64,000 nt of DNA from assembly GCF_009796285.1 (NCBI RefSeq), contig NZ_CP047020.1, positions 8,680,001-8,744,000 of the forward strand, given 5' to 3'. The translations under genes and the position numbers were made by a program. This document shows positions 25,919 to 34,510 of the stretch, one piece after another. Every line of letters starts with the position of its first letter. Positions within the stretch are counted from its first letter, which is position 1. Below the pieces are notes generated by a model, which ran no database searches, had not been told where the DNA came from, and was given only the letters and a program-made list of their open reading frames with translations. This DNA comes from Streptomyces broussonetiae (GTDB lineage Bacteria > Actinomycetota > Actinomycetes > Streptomycetales > Streptomycetaceae).

Positions 25919-28322
25919 CGGCGACCCGCTGGGTGGCCCCCGCGGTTCCCGTGAGGTCGCCGAAGGTGAGCGTCAGTGCGCTTCCGGTGGCTGCCGAGGC
26001 AAGTGCGGCCGGTGTGGAGGTCACCGCGGCGACCGCCCGCCGCCAGGTCAGGGTGAGGCCGGTGCGCATGCGCATCGGATCGCTCACGGCGATCACGGCG
26101 GTGCCGTCGCCGTGCTCGCTGATCATCACACAGCACGGATCGCTCGCGGTCAGCGTTCCGACCGTTCCGCCGAACCAGAAGTTCACCCCGGTGAACCCGA
26201 GCGAACGCACCGAAATGCCCTGCTGGCTGTCGGAGTTGGCGAGAACGGTCAGCCACTGCGCATCCGCGGCCCGCGCCCGGGTGCGGGCCGCGGATGCGCC
26301 GGGGAGCAGGAGGTAGGCGTACGAGGCGTTCACCGGATCGGTTCCGTGATCGACGCACAGCGTCAGGTACCTGCGGTTCACGACGGTCGTCGCACCGCCC
26401 TTGTTGATCGTGCTCCAGCTGCCGTCCCGGGACTCGCGCAGCGCCCGCACCGCCGCCCCACCGGGGAAGACGTAGCCGCCGTGCCCGCCCAGGTGCGCCC
26501 ACTTCGCGCCCGTGAGCGTCGCCGACCATGGGTAGGCAGCGGGCTCGAGCGTGCCGTCCACCGTGAACGGGGCACCGCCGGTGGGGCCGAGGTTGCGGTT
26601 GTCGACCGTGGTCTCCACGGCCGTGCCGTCGGTGCAGGTGATGCCCGCGCCGAGACAGACGACCGTGTCGTCCAGGAAGAACCACGACTTCTTCGCCACG
26701 AGCGTCGACTGCAGCCCCTTGAGGTACTGCCCGACGGCGGCCCGCTCGCCGTCCGTGGCCCCGCCCACCCAGTTCACGTCCGGCTTCGCCGCCCCCCAGT
26801 CGCCGCCCGCCGCATCGGCCAGCGCCTTGCGGGAGGTGGTCGTACCCGGCAGCCGGTACGGGTCGACGGTGGGCCAGAAGGCGTCACTGTACTGGCCGTT
26901 GGCAAAGGTGTCGCCCCACCAGTAGAGCATCCCGGCACCGGTGTGCCAGCCGCGCAGGTTCTCGCCGTTGCCGGTCTCGTAGTAGGTGATCCTCTTGTCG
27001 GCCATGCTCAGCGAGGCCGCCCAGCCGGGTCTGCGGTGGGTGGCCCGCGCCATGGACGGGAACAGGCGATGCCCGGCCGGCTCGGCGACCGCCGTGAGCG
27101 AGGTGTCGTCCTGAACTGCTTTCAGCCGGGCCAGATGCGGCAGGCTCAGCACCGGGTCGGCCAGCGGCGGACTGTAGTGGTCCCGCTGCACCCAGCCCTT
27201 CACCAGCGCCCGCCAGCGCGCGTTCTCCGCATCGCTCGCCCCCTGCCCGAGCAGCACGATCGAGGCCAGGACCGGATGACCGCGCAAGTGATCGTCCTGC
27301 TGGATGTGCTGAGGGTCCGACGCCGTCAGCCCCCGGCTGATCGCCCGGCCCGCGACGCCGTCCATCACCAGACCGTTGTAGAGGAACGGCGCCCAGGAGT
27401 GCTCCACCGCGTCGAACACGATCTGCCGGTTCGGGTCCGTCACCGCCCAACCGGAGCCCGCCAGCAGCGCGAACAGCAGCCCCAGCCCGCCGAGCAGCAC
27501 CGAACCGTAGGAACCGGTGTACGGCACCGAGGTGTGCTGGATGAACGAGCCGTCGGCGTACAGGCCGTCGCCCGAGGTGACGTACGGGAAAACAGGGGAC
27601 AGGGCGTCACGGGCCAGCGCCACCTTGGCCGCACTCGCCCCGACGACCCCGCGCAGCGCCAGCACCCGGCACAGGTCCACCCGGTTCGCGCCCGTGCTCG
27701 TCCCGCTGTAGCTCGCCACCGCCGAGTCGGGCACGAAGTGGTCCACCGCGGCGAGGTGGCCGGCGAGCTGGGTGGCCGACAGGGCGTCGTACATCAGCAC
27801 GCACACGTCGAGCAGCGCCTGAGGGGCGCCGATCTGCCAGTTGTACCAGTTGCCGTACGGGGTCCGGCTCGCGTTGTAGACGTCGTCGTGGAGATGGTCC
27901 AGGCCGGCGACGATCGCGTCCCGCAGGCCGGTGTCACCGGTAAGCCCGGTGCCCGGCTGGCAGTAGGCCTGAGCGAGCGTGCTCAGCCGGGTGTAGCTGG
28001 TGTTCATGTTGCCGGAGTAGCCGAACGACTCCTGGTCGGTGTCCGGATCCGGGTCGGCGTAGACCAGGTCGGGCCACAGGGAGCCGGCGGCGGGGGCCAT
28101 CGTGGCCCGGTACCGGCCCGCCGTCGTGCCCAGGCCGGAGAGGCGGGAGGCGAACGGCTCGGCGGCGGGGTCGAATCCCTCGCCGAGGATCAGGGTGCGC
28201 CAGCGCGCGCGGAGCGTCGCGAACTCGTCCGAGGCCGCGAATGCCGGCGTACCGATCCCCAGGGCGACAGCGGTGCCGGAACAGATGGCCAGAAAGCCAC
28301 GGCGTGACCAAGGAGTCGTCAT
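25905..28322 (-). CDS. Secreted polysaccharide lyase family 8 (hyaluronate/chondroitin/xanthan lyase-like)
   Basis: 805 residues from the ATG at 28322. Twin-arginine signal: SRRGFLAI at residues 6-13, cleavage near 30. The N-terminal alpha-toroid contains the PL8 features NWYNWQIG (158-165), GANRVD (211-216) and FIQHTSVPYTGSYG (260-273). Taking N213, H263 and Y272 as the catalytic triad, their spacings (50 and 9) equal those of N349, H399 and Y408 in the pneumococcal enzyme, so the active site looks complete. Large C-terminal beta domains follow. The enzyme should cleave an acidic polysaccharide by beta-elimination outside the cell. A perfect 10-bp inverted repeat sits 29 bases upstream of the start. 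Confidence 0.87.
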   Translation of the reverse strand: MTTPWSRRGFLAICSGTAVALGIGTPAFAASDEFATLRARWRTLILGEGFDPAAEPFASRLSGLGTTAGRYRATMAPAAGSLWPDLVYADPDPDTDQESFGYSGNMNTSYTRLSTLAQAYCQPGTGLTGDTGLRDAIVAGLDHLHDDVYNASRTPYGNWYNWQIGAPQALLDVCVLMYDALSATQLAGHLAAVDHFVPDSAVASYSGTSTGANRVDLCRVLALRGVVGASAAKVALARDALSPVFPYVTSGDGLYADGSFIQHTSVPYTGSYGSVLLGGLGLLFALLAGSGWAVTDPNRQIVFDAVEHSWAPFLYNGLVMDGVAGRAISRGLTASDPQHIQQDDHLRGHPVLASIVLLGQGASDAENARWRALVKGWVQRDHYSPPLADPVLSLPHLARLKAVQDDTSLTAVAEPAGHRLFPSMARATHRRPGWAASLSMADKRITYYETGNGENLRGWHTGAGMLYWWGDTFANGQYSDAFWPTVDPYRLPGTTTSRKALADAAGGDWGAAKPDVNWVGGATDGERAAVGQYLKGLQSTLVAKKSWFFLDDTVVCLGAGITCTDGTAVETTVDNRNLGPTGGAPFTVDGTLEPAAYPWSATLTGAKWAHLGGHGGYVFPGGAAVRALRESRDGSWSTINKGGATTVVNRRYLTLCVDHGTDPVNASYAYLLLPGASAARTRARAADAQWLTVLANSDSQQGISVRSLGFTGVNFWFGGTVGTLTASDPCCVMISEHGDGTAVIAVSDPMRMRTGLTLTWRRAVAAVTSTPAALASAATGSALTLTFGDLTGTAGATQRVAVRLG

Positions 28323-28350
28323 GACGGCGCTTTCTAGCACGCGCTTTCCC

Positions 28351-28384
28351 AAACGCTCAATGCTTTATACCGAGTTGAGCGTTT
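28351..28384. promoter_or_regulatory. Long inverted repeat in front of the PL8 gene
   Basis: AAACGCTCAA (28351-28360) and TTGAGCGTTT (28375-28384) form a perfect 10-bp inverted repeat separated by 14 bases. TTGAGCGT occurs again at 31619-31626 and CACTCAA-type half-sites at 31582 and 31597, all upstream of the rpiR gene. Probable operator of the RpiR-type regulator. Confidence 0.62.
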
Positions 28385-28513
28385 CGATCGTTCTGTGACT
28401 GTGAGGGGAGCCGGGGAGGATCTGAACGGGGCGGCCGTGCGGGCCGTATCCGAGCACGGGGGCTTCGCAGGTCCTGCCCGTCCGAGACGGGCCGGGGACG
28501 GAAGGAGAGCCAG

Positions 28514-29212
28514 GTGCCGACACCGCCCGAGCCCGAACGCCCTGAGCCCGCACCGGTGCTGGAACCCATCCGGGTGCTGCGGCCCCGCCGGTTCGACGCC
28601 CTCGCGGAGCTGATGCGGGAGATCCGTCCCGACCCGGTGACCTTCGAGCCCGTCACCACGGCGCTCTCCCCGCGCCCCGCTGCGGTGCGCGGGGAGCCAC
28701 CCACCGCCGAGGACGACACCCAGGAACTGCCACCCGCCGCGCCGGCCGGCCCCGCCTCCGGCGCCCGCGTCCCGGCCCCCCGCCTCACCCGGGCCGCCGT
28801 GGCCGGGGCCGTGGCGGCGGCCGCACTCGTCGGCTTCGGCTGCGCCCTGCTGCTGCCCGCCCGCCAGGAGGCCGCCGCGACCGCGCACCCGTCCCGGCCC
28901 GCGACCGGCGCACCGCCCGCCGCCACACCGACCGCGACCTCCTCGGCCACCGCTGCCGCAGATCCCGACGGCCCCGGCACCCTGCGTCAGGGCGACACGG
29001 GCCCCGAGGTCACCGAACTCCAGGAACGCCTGCTGCGCATCCCGGACGTCTACCGCGACGGCTCCGCCAGCGGCACCTACGACGCCGCCCTCACCGCGGC
29101 CGTGGCCCGCTTCCAGCTCTGGTACGGCATCCGCGGCGACGAGACCGGTGTCTACGGCGACGACACCCGCCGCGCACTGGAGTCGCGCACGAACCCCGAC
29201 GACGGTTCGTAA
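28514..29212 (+). CDS. Membrane-anchored peptidoglycan-binding protein
   Basis: 232 residues from a GTG with GGAGAG upstream. Cytoplasmic proline-rich N-terminus (1-90), one transmembrane helix around 95-115 (AAVAGAVAAAALVGFGCALLLP), an Ala/Thr/Pro linker, and a C-terminal peptidoglycan-binding type 1 repeat from 155 on (TLRQGDTGPEVTELQERLLRI, YDAALTAAVARFQLWYGI). Expected orientation is type II, with the binding domain outside. Divergent from the PL8 gene with the inverted repeat between them, so the two could share regulation. Confidence 0.8.
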   Translation: MPTPPEPERPEPAPVLEPIRVLRPRRFDALAELMREIRPDPVTFEPVTTALSPRPAAVRGEPPTAEDDTQELPPAAPAGPASGARVPAPRLTRAAVAGAVAAAALVGFGCALLLPARQEAAATAHPSRPATGAPPAATPTATSSATAAADPDGPGTLRQGDTGPEVTELQERLLRIPDVYRDGSASGTYDAALTAAVARFQLWYGIRGDETGVYGDDTRRALESRTNPDDGS

Positions 29213-29867
29213 GGCCCTCCCGGTCCGGTCCGCGGCGGCGAACCGGCGCGGACCGCCCCGGCGGGCAGGCCGATACGGCTGTCGCGGACGACACTGCTGC
29301 CGCGCACGTCCGTGGCTCCCGTGCAGGTCGTGGCGTCCGCGTCCGACGTCCGTGGCTCCCGTGCAGGTCGTGGCGTCGGCGTCGGGCGTCCGTGGCTCCC
29401 GTGCAGGTCGTGGCGTCGGCGTCGGGCGTCCGTGGCTCCCGTGCAGGTCGTGGCGTCGGCGTCGGGCGTCCGTGGCTCCCGTGCAGGTCGTGGCGTCGGC
29501 GTCGGGCGTCCGTGGCTCCCGTGCAGGTCGTGGCGTCGGCGTCCGGCGTCCGTGGCTCCCGTGCAGGTCGTGGCGTCCGCGTTCGACGTCCGTGGCTCCC
29601 GTGCAGGTCGTGGCGTCGGCGTCCGACGTCCGTGGCTCCCGCGAAAGCCGCTGCCCCCGCATCCGACGTGGCTTCCGTATGCGGCCCGGCTTTCACGCGC
29701 GAGGTCGCTCCCGCGCGCGATGCGGCTTCCGCCCACGCCGCCGCTCCCTGCGTCGGCGCCGTTCCCGCGCGCGCCGGGGCCGGCGCGCGTGAGCCCCCGA
29801 AGAGTTCACCGGCCCGACGTCGGGTGCCTCGCCCCGGCGGGCCGGGAGGCCCGCGCCGACGCGCGGG
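29213..29867. other. 655-base gene-free interval holding a 40-bp minisatellite
   Basis: Between two genes that converge here (peptidoglycan-binding gene and the hypothetical at 29868). Most of it is the tandem repeat at 29311-29640; the part after 29640 looks like degraded copies of the same unit with GCTTCC and CCGACGT remnants. Many frames are open on both strands only because the unit has no stops; none has a ribosome-binding site and start that I trust. Confidence 0.6.
29311..29640 (+). repeat. 40-bp tandem minisatellite, 8 full copies
   Basis: Full units begin at 29311, 29351, 29391, 29431, 29471, 29511, 29551 and 29591, with a ninth partial copy at 29631. Each starts CGTGGCTCCCGTGCAGGTCG. 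Variation is limited to two or three positions near the end of the unit. The period is not a multiple of three, so it does not encode a simple peptide repeat of one unit. No distinct spacers, so not a CRISPR array. Confidence 0.95.
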
Positions 29868-30230
29868 TCAGCGCCCCGCCAGCGCCTCGCTGACCGCCCG
29901 CACGCTGCGGGCGATGTGCTGCAGTTGCAGGACCTCGGCGGCGTACAGCTTGATGGTGTGCTCGATGACCGACTCGGGCAGCCCCAGCATCGGCAGTTCG
30001 GCCCGCGCGGTCTGCAGGGCCGTGCGGGCCACCCGGACCTCCTGCTGGACCTGGAGCTGGGCGTGCCGGGCCAGCAGGACCGGGTGCCGGATGAGCGCCG
30101 GATAGCTGGCGTAGCGTGCAGGGATCAGCTCCCGGAGCCATCTGGCGGCCGAGCGCTCCCAGTCGTACGAGCCCGGGCTCTTGACCTGACAGGGCCAGTC
30201 GGGACTGATGCGCGTGCTGGTCAGGGGCAT
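29868..30230 (-). CDS. Hypothetical protein
   Basis: 120 residues from the ATG at 30230 (GGAAG eight bases upstream); an ATG at 30236 is also in frame. Helical, soluble: YDWERSAARWLRELIPARYASYP, then VLLARHAQLQVQQEVRVARTALQTARAEL, a probable coiled coil, and HTIKLYAAEVLQLQHIARSV. No family recognised by me; the length, composition and conserved-looking YPALIRHPVLLARH suggest a real streptomycete protein. Codon use matches neighbours. The upstream region contains a strong hairpin at 30281. Confidence 0.6.
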   Translation of the reverse strand: MPLTSTRISPDWPCQVKSPGSYDWERSAARWLRELIPARYASYPALIRHPVLLARHAQLQVQQEVRVARTALQTARAELPMLGLPESVIEHTIKLYAAEVLQLQHIARSVRAVSEALAGR

Positions 30231-30636
30231 GATCATCGCTTCCGGTGTGCGGCGTCGTGAGGGTGGTCCGACGAGTGCGGGGCGGCCCCGGCCTAGGGGA
30301 TGGCCGGGGCCGCCACGGGCGCGTCGTGCAACGGGCGCGCCCCGGAACACCCCGGGCACCGACGTGGGTAGGAAACGGCGGCTGAGGGTGTCCGTGCGGG
30401 GCCCCGGGCATCGGGAACCGCCGTTGCGTGTGGAGGTGCGTGCGCATGGCGGGTCCGTCGGCTTTCTCGGGGCAATGTCCGAGCAGTATTTATATATGCC
30501 GTGCGCTTTGCAAGACGTATGAAAACATTCATGCGCGCTTTGTTGTGGATCGTCCCGGTCCAGGACAGGGGGGATCCGCAGGATCTTCACGGGCGCCCGA
30601 CGGCTGCCCGGCGACCGGCGCGGGCAGCCGCGGTAT
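30231..30636. other. 406-base interval with hairpin and A+T-rich island
   Basis: Holds the hairpin at 30281-30314, an A+T-rich TATTTATATATG at 30486-30497, and ATGAAAACATTCAT at 30519-30532, an inverted repeat (ATGAA/TTCAT around AACA). Direct repeats GCGCTTTG flank the latter. Likely a regulatory region for the hypothetical gene at 30230 (reverse strand); the rest has no visible gene. Confidence 0.45.
30281..30314. terminator. Strong GC hairpin upstream of the hypothetical gene
   Basis: GGCGGCCCCGGCC (30281-30293) and GGCCGGGGCCGCC (30302-30314) give a perfect 13-bp stem with an 8-base loop. It lies in the probable 5' leader of the gene at 30230 on the reverse strand, 51 bases upstream, so an attenuator is possible as well as a terminator. 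Confidence 0.65.
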
Positions 30637-31554
30637 TCAGTCCTTCAGGAAGAACTGGTGCTGATCGGAGAGCTGCTCGTACTTCTCGAGGCGGGCCTGG
30701 GTGCGCTCCGGATCGGCGTCGGTCATGGCCTGCAGCAGCGCTGCCGCCAGCACGCCGGGCGCGGCGTAGGAGTCGAACACCATCCGCGAGCCGGTCCCGG
30801 TGGCGAAGACGACGTCGGCCTCGTCGGCCACCGGTCCGAGCGCGAGGTCGGTGACGAGCACGACCTTCAGACCGGCGCCGCGGGCCACCCGGACGGCGTT
30901 GAGGGTCTCCTGGGAGTGCCGGGGCATGGCGAAGGCGAGGACCCAGGTGCCGCCGGCCTCACGCGACTGCATCAGCGCGTCGTAGGCCACGCTGCCGCCC
31001 CGCGTGACCAGCCGTACGTCGGGATGGATCCGGCGGGCCGCATACCCGAAGTACTCGGCCAGCGACACCGAGATGCGCAGGCCGAGCACGGTCAGCGGGG
31101 TGGAGCGGGACAGCGCGCGGCCGACCTGGATGACGCGGTCGGGATCGGCGAAGTCGCGCCGCAGGTTCTCCAGGTTCTCGATCTCGGCGTCGACCGCGGC
31201 CTGGAGCTCGTTGGCCCGGTCCTCCTCGCCCGGCCCACCCGCGAGCGTGCTCAGCGCGATCGACTGCAGCTTCTCGCGCAGCGCCGGATAGCCGCTGAAG
31301 CCGACGGCGGCGGCGAAGCGGGTGACGGAGGGCTGGCTGACCCCGACCCGGTCGGCCAGCTCGGTGATCGACAGGAATGCGGCCTCGGTGATGTGCTCGA
31401 TCAGATACTGGGCGATGCGCCGCTGACCCGGTGACAGGCGGGGGCCGTCGAACATTTCCCTGAGTCGTGAGGTCGGTGCCGCCTCGGCCTCGGGCACGCT
31501 CTTGCCCGAGGTGATCGCTGATGCCTGGGCGCGTGCCTGCTGCGGCGAGGGCAC
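30637..31554 (-). CDS. RpiR-family transcriptional regulator with SIS domain
   Basis: 305 residues from a GTG at 31554 with AAGGAGG seven bases upstream. N-terminal RpiR helix-turn-helix (LSPGQRRIAQYLIEH, SITELADRVGVSQPSVTRFAAAVGF) and C-terminal sugar isomerase (SIS) domain from about 130 (LTVLGLRISVSLAEYFGYAARRI, VLAFAMPRHSQETLNAVRVARGAG). Such proteins respond to phosphosugars. Its upstream region shares the TTGAGCGT half-site with the inverted repeat in front of the PL8 lyase, so it may link polysaccharide breakdown to sugar-phosphate level. Confidence 0.85.
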   Translation of the reverse strand: MPSPQQARAQASAITSGKSVPEAEAAPTSRLREMFDGPRLSPGQRRIAQYLIEHITEAAFLSITELADRVGVSQPSVTRFAAAVGFSGYPALREKLQSIALSTLAGGPGEEDRANELQAAVDAEIENLENLRRDFADPDRVIQVGRALSRSTPLTVLGLRISVSLAEYFGYAARRIHPDVRLVTRGGSVAYDALMQSREAGGTWVLAFAMPRHSQETLNAVRVARGAGLKVVLVTDLALGPVADEADVVFATGTGSRMVFDSYAAPGVLAAALLQAMTDADPERTQARLEKYEQLSDQHQFFLKD

Positions 31555-31581
31555 CGGTCCGCCTCCTTTGTCTGCCACAAG

Positions 31582-31626
31582 CACTCAACATAGCTCACTC
31601 AAAGCTGTGACCAGCGGGTTGAGCGT
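31582..31626. promoter_or_regulatory. Half-sites upstream of rpiR
   Basis: CACTCAA at 31582-31588, CACTCAA at 31597-31603, and TTGAGCGT at 31619-31626 resemble the arms of the inverted repeat at 28351. They are placed for autoregulation by the RpiR-type protein. Confidence 0.45.
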
Positions 31627-31632
31627 GCGTGC

Positions 31633-33399
31633 TCAGCGACGAAAGAGAGTGATCGAATGACCCACATCGTCGATCGGATGACTGGTGGCGATCAGTTCGG
31701 CCAGTCGTCCGCGTGCCCTGGCGACCGCCGAGTCCGACACCACCAGCAGCCCGTGCACCCGGTCCGGCGGCACGTCACGCGGATCGGCGGCGTGTATGCC
31801 GTAGTACGAGGGCACACCGCTGCCCTTGTACACCAGCCACACCCGCTCATCCGGGTAGCGCTGCCGGAGCCGGTCCGCGAGTCGTCCGAGGTCCTGGCCC
31901 CAGTCCACGTTGGAGTCGTGCAGCAGCCGATGGGTGTTGGCCGGCCCGCCGAACGCCTCGTTGGCATACGGCAGGTAGCAGGGGAAGGTCCGCAGCGAAG
32001 TCAGCGCCGTCCACAGCACCAGCGCGGCGGCCGCGGCGGCCGTCCACCGCCGGCCCGGGCGCGGCAGGCAGGCCGGTACACAGGCCGCCGTCACCGCCAG
32101 GAACACCGGAACGAACAGCGCGTACCGCGTCCCGAAGTCCCGCGAACCCGTCATCGCCGCCGCCAGCAGTACGGCGGGCGGCAGCAGCAGATACGGCGCC
32201 GCGGGCCGCAGCCGCCGTACCGCGACGACCGCCACGGCACCGGCCGCACCGAGCGCCAGCAGGCCGAGCGGCGTCTTCACCAGCAGGGCGACGGGCAGGT
32301 AGTACCAGCGCGAGCCGGTGTACAGGTGCCCGAACAGATAGCCCTGCCACGGCTGCTCCTCCAGCGCGAACTGCACCCGCATCCCGGCCCGGTACGCGGG
32401 CGGCAGCGGCAGCAGGTCCACCAGCCGGCCGCGCAGCCCGTGCAGGGCCGGTACCGGTTCGGCGGGAGAGAACCGCAGCCGAGGGTCGACCACCAGATAC
32501 GAGGCCCAGACGACGGCGACGGCCACCACCGCCACCACGGCCGCCCCGCCGAGCGCCGGCAGGGGTCTGCGCCGACCGGCGCCGAGCAGGCCCGTGAGTC
32601 CCGCGGGCAGGTGCCGCCACCGGTCCGCGCCCGTGCCCGGCCGGCCGGACCGCGTCACCTCCCGGCCCGCGGCGAGGACCGACACCGCCGCGAGCCCCAT
32701 CAGCACCGGCACCGCGGGCAGCGCGCTCATCTTGGTCGCCACGGCAGCCCCCAAAGCCGCCCCCGCGAGCGGCAGGTACAGCGCGGGCCGCCGGCGCGCC
32801 CGCCACACCAGCCACGCCGAGGTCAGCACGAAGCCGGTCATCGGCATGTCCAGCGTCGCCAGTGAACCGTGCGCGATCGGATCGGGCGAGAAGGCGTACA
32901 GGGCGAGTGCCACCAAGCCGCCCGCCGTGCCGGTCAGTTCACGGGCGAACGCGAACGCGACCAGCCCGAACAGCAGCGTCAGCGCGATGACCGGCAGCCG
33001 CGCCCACAGCATCAGCCGCCCGGGGTCGTTGCCCGACTCGTACAGCAGATGCCGGCCCACGTCCCCTTGCGTGCCGGCGTACCCCGGGTCGTAGTGCGGC
33101 CCCGCCACCGCGACCCCGGCCGCGATCAGCAGCTTGCCGAGCGGCGGATGCTCGGGGTTGTAGCGGATCCGGTGCTCGTGCAGATAGTCGGTGGCCGTCG
33201 CCACGTACACCGGCTCGTCGATCGTCGGCGTCTGCTGCACGGCCGTCGTCACCATCGCCGCGGCCATCTGGGCGAGCAGCAGCACGACCAGGAGCGGCAC
33301 CAGCCACCGCCGGTGCCGGCGCACTCCCGTGTACGGGCGGGCCGGTGCTCCGGCAAGAGCCGTCCGGCCGAGGACCAGGTGCTGTTCGCGCGCCATCAT
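31633..33399 (-). CDS. GT39-like / ArnT-type membrane glycosyltransferase
   Basis: 588 residues, about 11-12 transmembrane segments. The first extracellular loop carries the catalytic-type motif TIDEPVYVATATDY (about residue 58) and EHPPLGK (about 82), followed by PDPIAHGSLATLDMP, as in dolichyl/polyprenyl-phosphate-mannose glycosyltransferases of the GT-C fold. The C-terminal extracytoplasmic part includes NVDWGQDLGRLADRL. Expected to transfer a sugar from a polyprenyl-phosphate donor to an acceptor on the outer face of the membrane. The acceptor is unknown. Ends 47 bases from the start of the rpiR gene. Confidence 0.77.
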   Translation of the reverse strand: MMAREQHLVLGRTALAGAPARPYTGVRRHRRWLVPLLVVLLLAQMAAAMVTTAVQQTPTIDEPVYVATATDYLHEHRIRYNPEHPPLGKLLIAAGVAVAGPHYDPGYAGTQGDVGRHLLYESGNDPGRLMLWARLPVIALTLLFGLVAFAFARELTGTAGGLVALALYAFSPDPIAHGSLATLDMPMTGFVLTSAWLVWRARRRPALYLPLAGAALGAAVATKMSALPAVPVLMGLAAVSVLAAGREVTRSGRPGTGADRWRHLPAGLTGLLGAGRRRPLPALGGAAVVAVVAVAVVWASYLVVDPRLRFSPAEPVPALHGLRGRLVDLLPLPPAYRAGMRVQFALEEQPWQGYLFGHLYTGSRWYYLPVALLVKTPLGLLALGAAGAVAVVAVRRLRPAAPYLLLPPAVLLAAAMTGSRDFGTRYALFVPVFLAVTAACVPACLPRPGRRWTAAAAAALVLWTALTSLRTFPCYLPYANEAFGGPANTHRLLHDSNVDWGQDLGRLADRLRQRYPDERVWLVYKGSGVPSYYGIHAADPRDVPPDRVHGLLVVSDSAVARARGRLAELIATSHPIDDVGHSITLFRR

Positions 33400-33491
33400 C
33401 CGCCCCGCGGTGGCACCGGCCGTACGACGGCGGAGGCGGGCGTGGGCCGGATCATGGCCCTACTGTCGCACCGCTCCCACCGCCGGGGGCG

Positions 33492-34260
33492 TCACCGCTG
33501 CACGAGTCGTACCGACAGACCTTCTGCCGTGTACACGGGTACGGCCCGCAGCCTCTCGGAGTTCACCTCGATCCGGGCGAACCGGCCGCGCAGCCGCGGC
33601 GCGTCGAGGACCGGCAGGGTGCTGCCCGCGGCAGGTGGCCGCTCGCTGCCGAGCCGCAGCGACAGCGCCGCCGAGCCACCCGGTACCGCCAGTGACGAAC
33701 CGCCAGCGGCGCCCTGCGGCCCGCGCGCAGAACGACCTCGAGCGTGCCGGCGTCCTGCGCGTAGGCGCCGCGCACCCGCAGCCGCTCGGCGAAGCCCGGC
33801 GCGCCGTCCGTGATCCGGACGTCCCCGTGCCGGGCGTCCTTGCCGCCTGCGACCAGCGTGCCCTGGACCAGGACGGTCCCGCCCGTGTACCGGTTGCGGC
33901 CGGTCGGCGTGAGCGTGCCCGTGCCGCGCTCGGTGAGGCCGCCGCGCACGTCGATGTCGTTGCGCCCCGCGTCGGCGACCGATAAGCCGCCCGCCGACGC
34001 GTCCAGCGTGACCGTGACGTCCGTGTCGAAGGCGCCGTAGCCGTCGGCCGCGGCGAACAGGTCGAGCCGGCCCCACTGCTCGAGGCCGTCGAGCAGCACA
34101 CACCCGAAGGGCAGGGCGGTGGTACGCAGCACCTCCCGGCGCCGGTCCACGCCCGGACAGGGCAGAGGGGCCTCCAGCAGCACCTCCGCGCCCTGGGGCA
34201 CGGTCAGCGGCACCTCGCGGCCCTGCCGGGTGAGGGCGAACGTCAGGCGGGGCCGCACCG
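33492..34260 (-). pseudogene. Broken C-terminal remnant of a PAP2-type surface protein with autotransporter-like beta repeat
   Basis: Two reverse frames together encode one recognisable C-terminus. The first (about 34260 to 33700) has LLDGLEQWGRLDLFAAADGYG, TDVTVTLD, GTGTLTPTGRNRYTGGTVLVQGTLV and LEVVLRAG, the autotransporter-associated beta-strand pattern that ends large streptomycete PAP2 phosphatases. The second (33700 to a TGA at 33492) continues it with LAVPGGSAALSLRLG and IEVNSERLRAVPVYTAEGLSVRLV. ACCGCCAG occurs at 33685 and 33699, 14 bases apart; removing one 14-base copy restores a single frame. The N-terminal phosphatase part is missing. Interpretation: a truncated, frameshifted relic. 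Confidence 0.7.
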
Positions 34261-34510
34261 CGCAGGCATCGGCGCATCGGCGCACGGCAACCGGGCCGGT
34301 GCCGGCGGGCGCGCCCACACCCCGGTCCGACCCGGCGGCGGCCACCGGAGCGACCCCACCCTGGTCCCGGACAGGGCAGGCGGCTCCTCCTGCGGTGCGA
34401 AGTTCGCCCTGTCGACACGCGCGCTCGCCCCGACGCTCATCTGTTTCCCCGTCTCCCGCAAGAGACTGGTGGCAGGCCTGGCGACCACCACGAAGAAGGG
34501 CTGACCCAGC

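Noticed and set aside
28141-28200. tRNA-like GGTCGAATCCC string
   Set aside because: It lies inside the PL8 coding sequence and no cloverleaf or anticodon arm can be drawn around it.
25890-28307. Long open plus-strand frame opposite the PL8 gene
   Set aside because: The protein is low-complexity Arg/Gly/Pro, while the reverse frame gives a complete PL8 lyase with signal peptide and catalytic residues.
29311-29640. Possible CRISPR array from regularly spaced repeats
   Set aside because: The 40-bp units abut one another with no unique spacers, and there are no cas genes in the window.
29216-29736. Several open frames on both strands through the minisatellite encoding peptide repeats
   Set aside because: Openness in many frames follows from the stop-free repeat unit; no start and ribosome-binding site were convincing.
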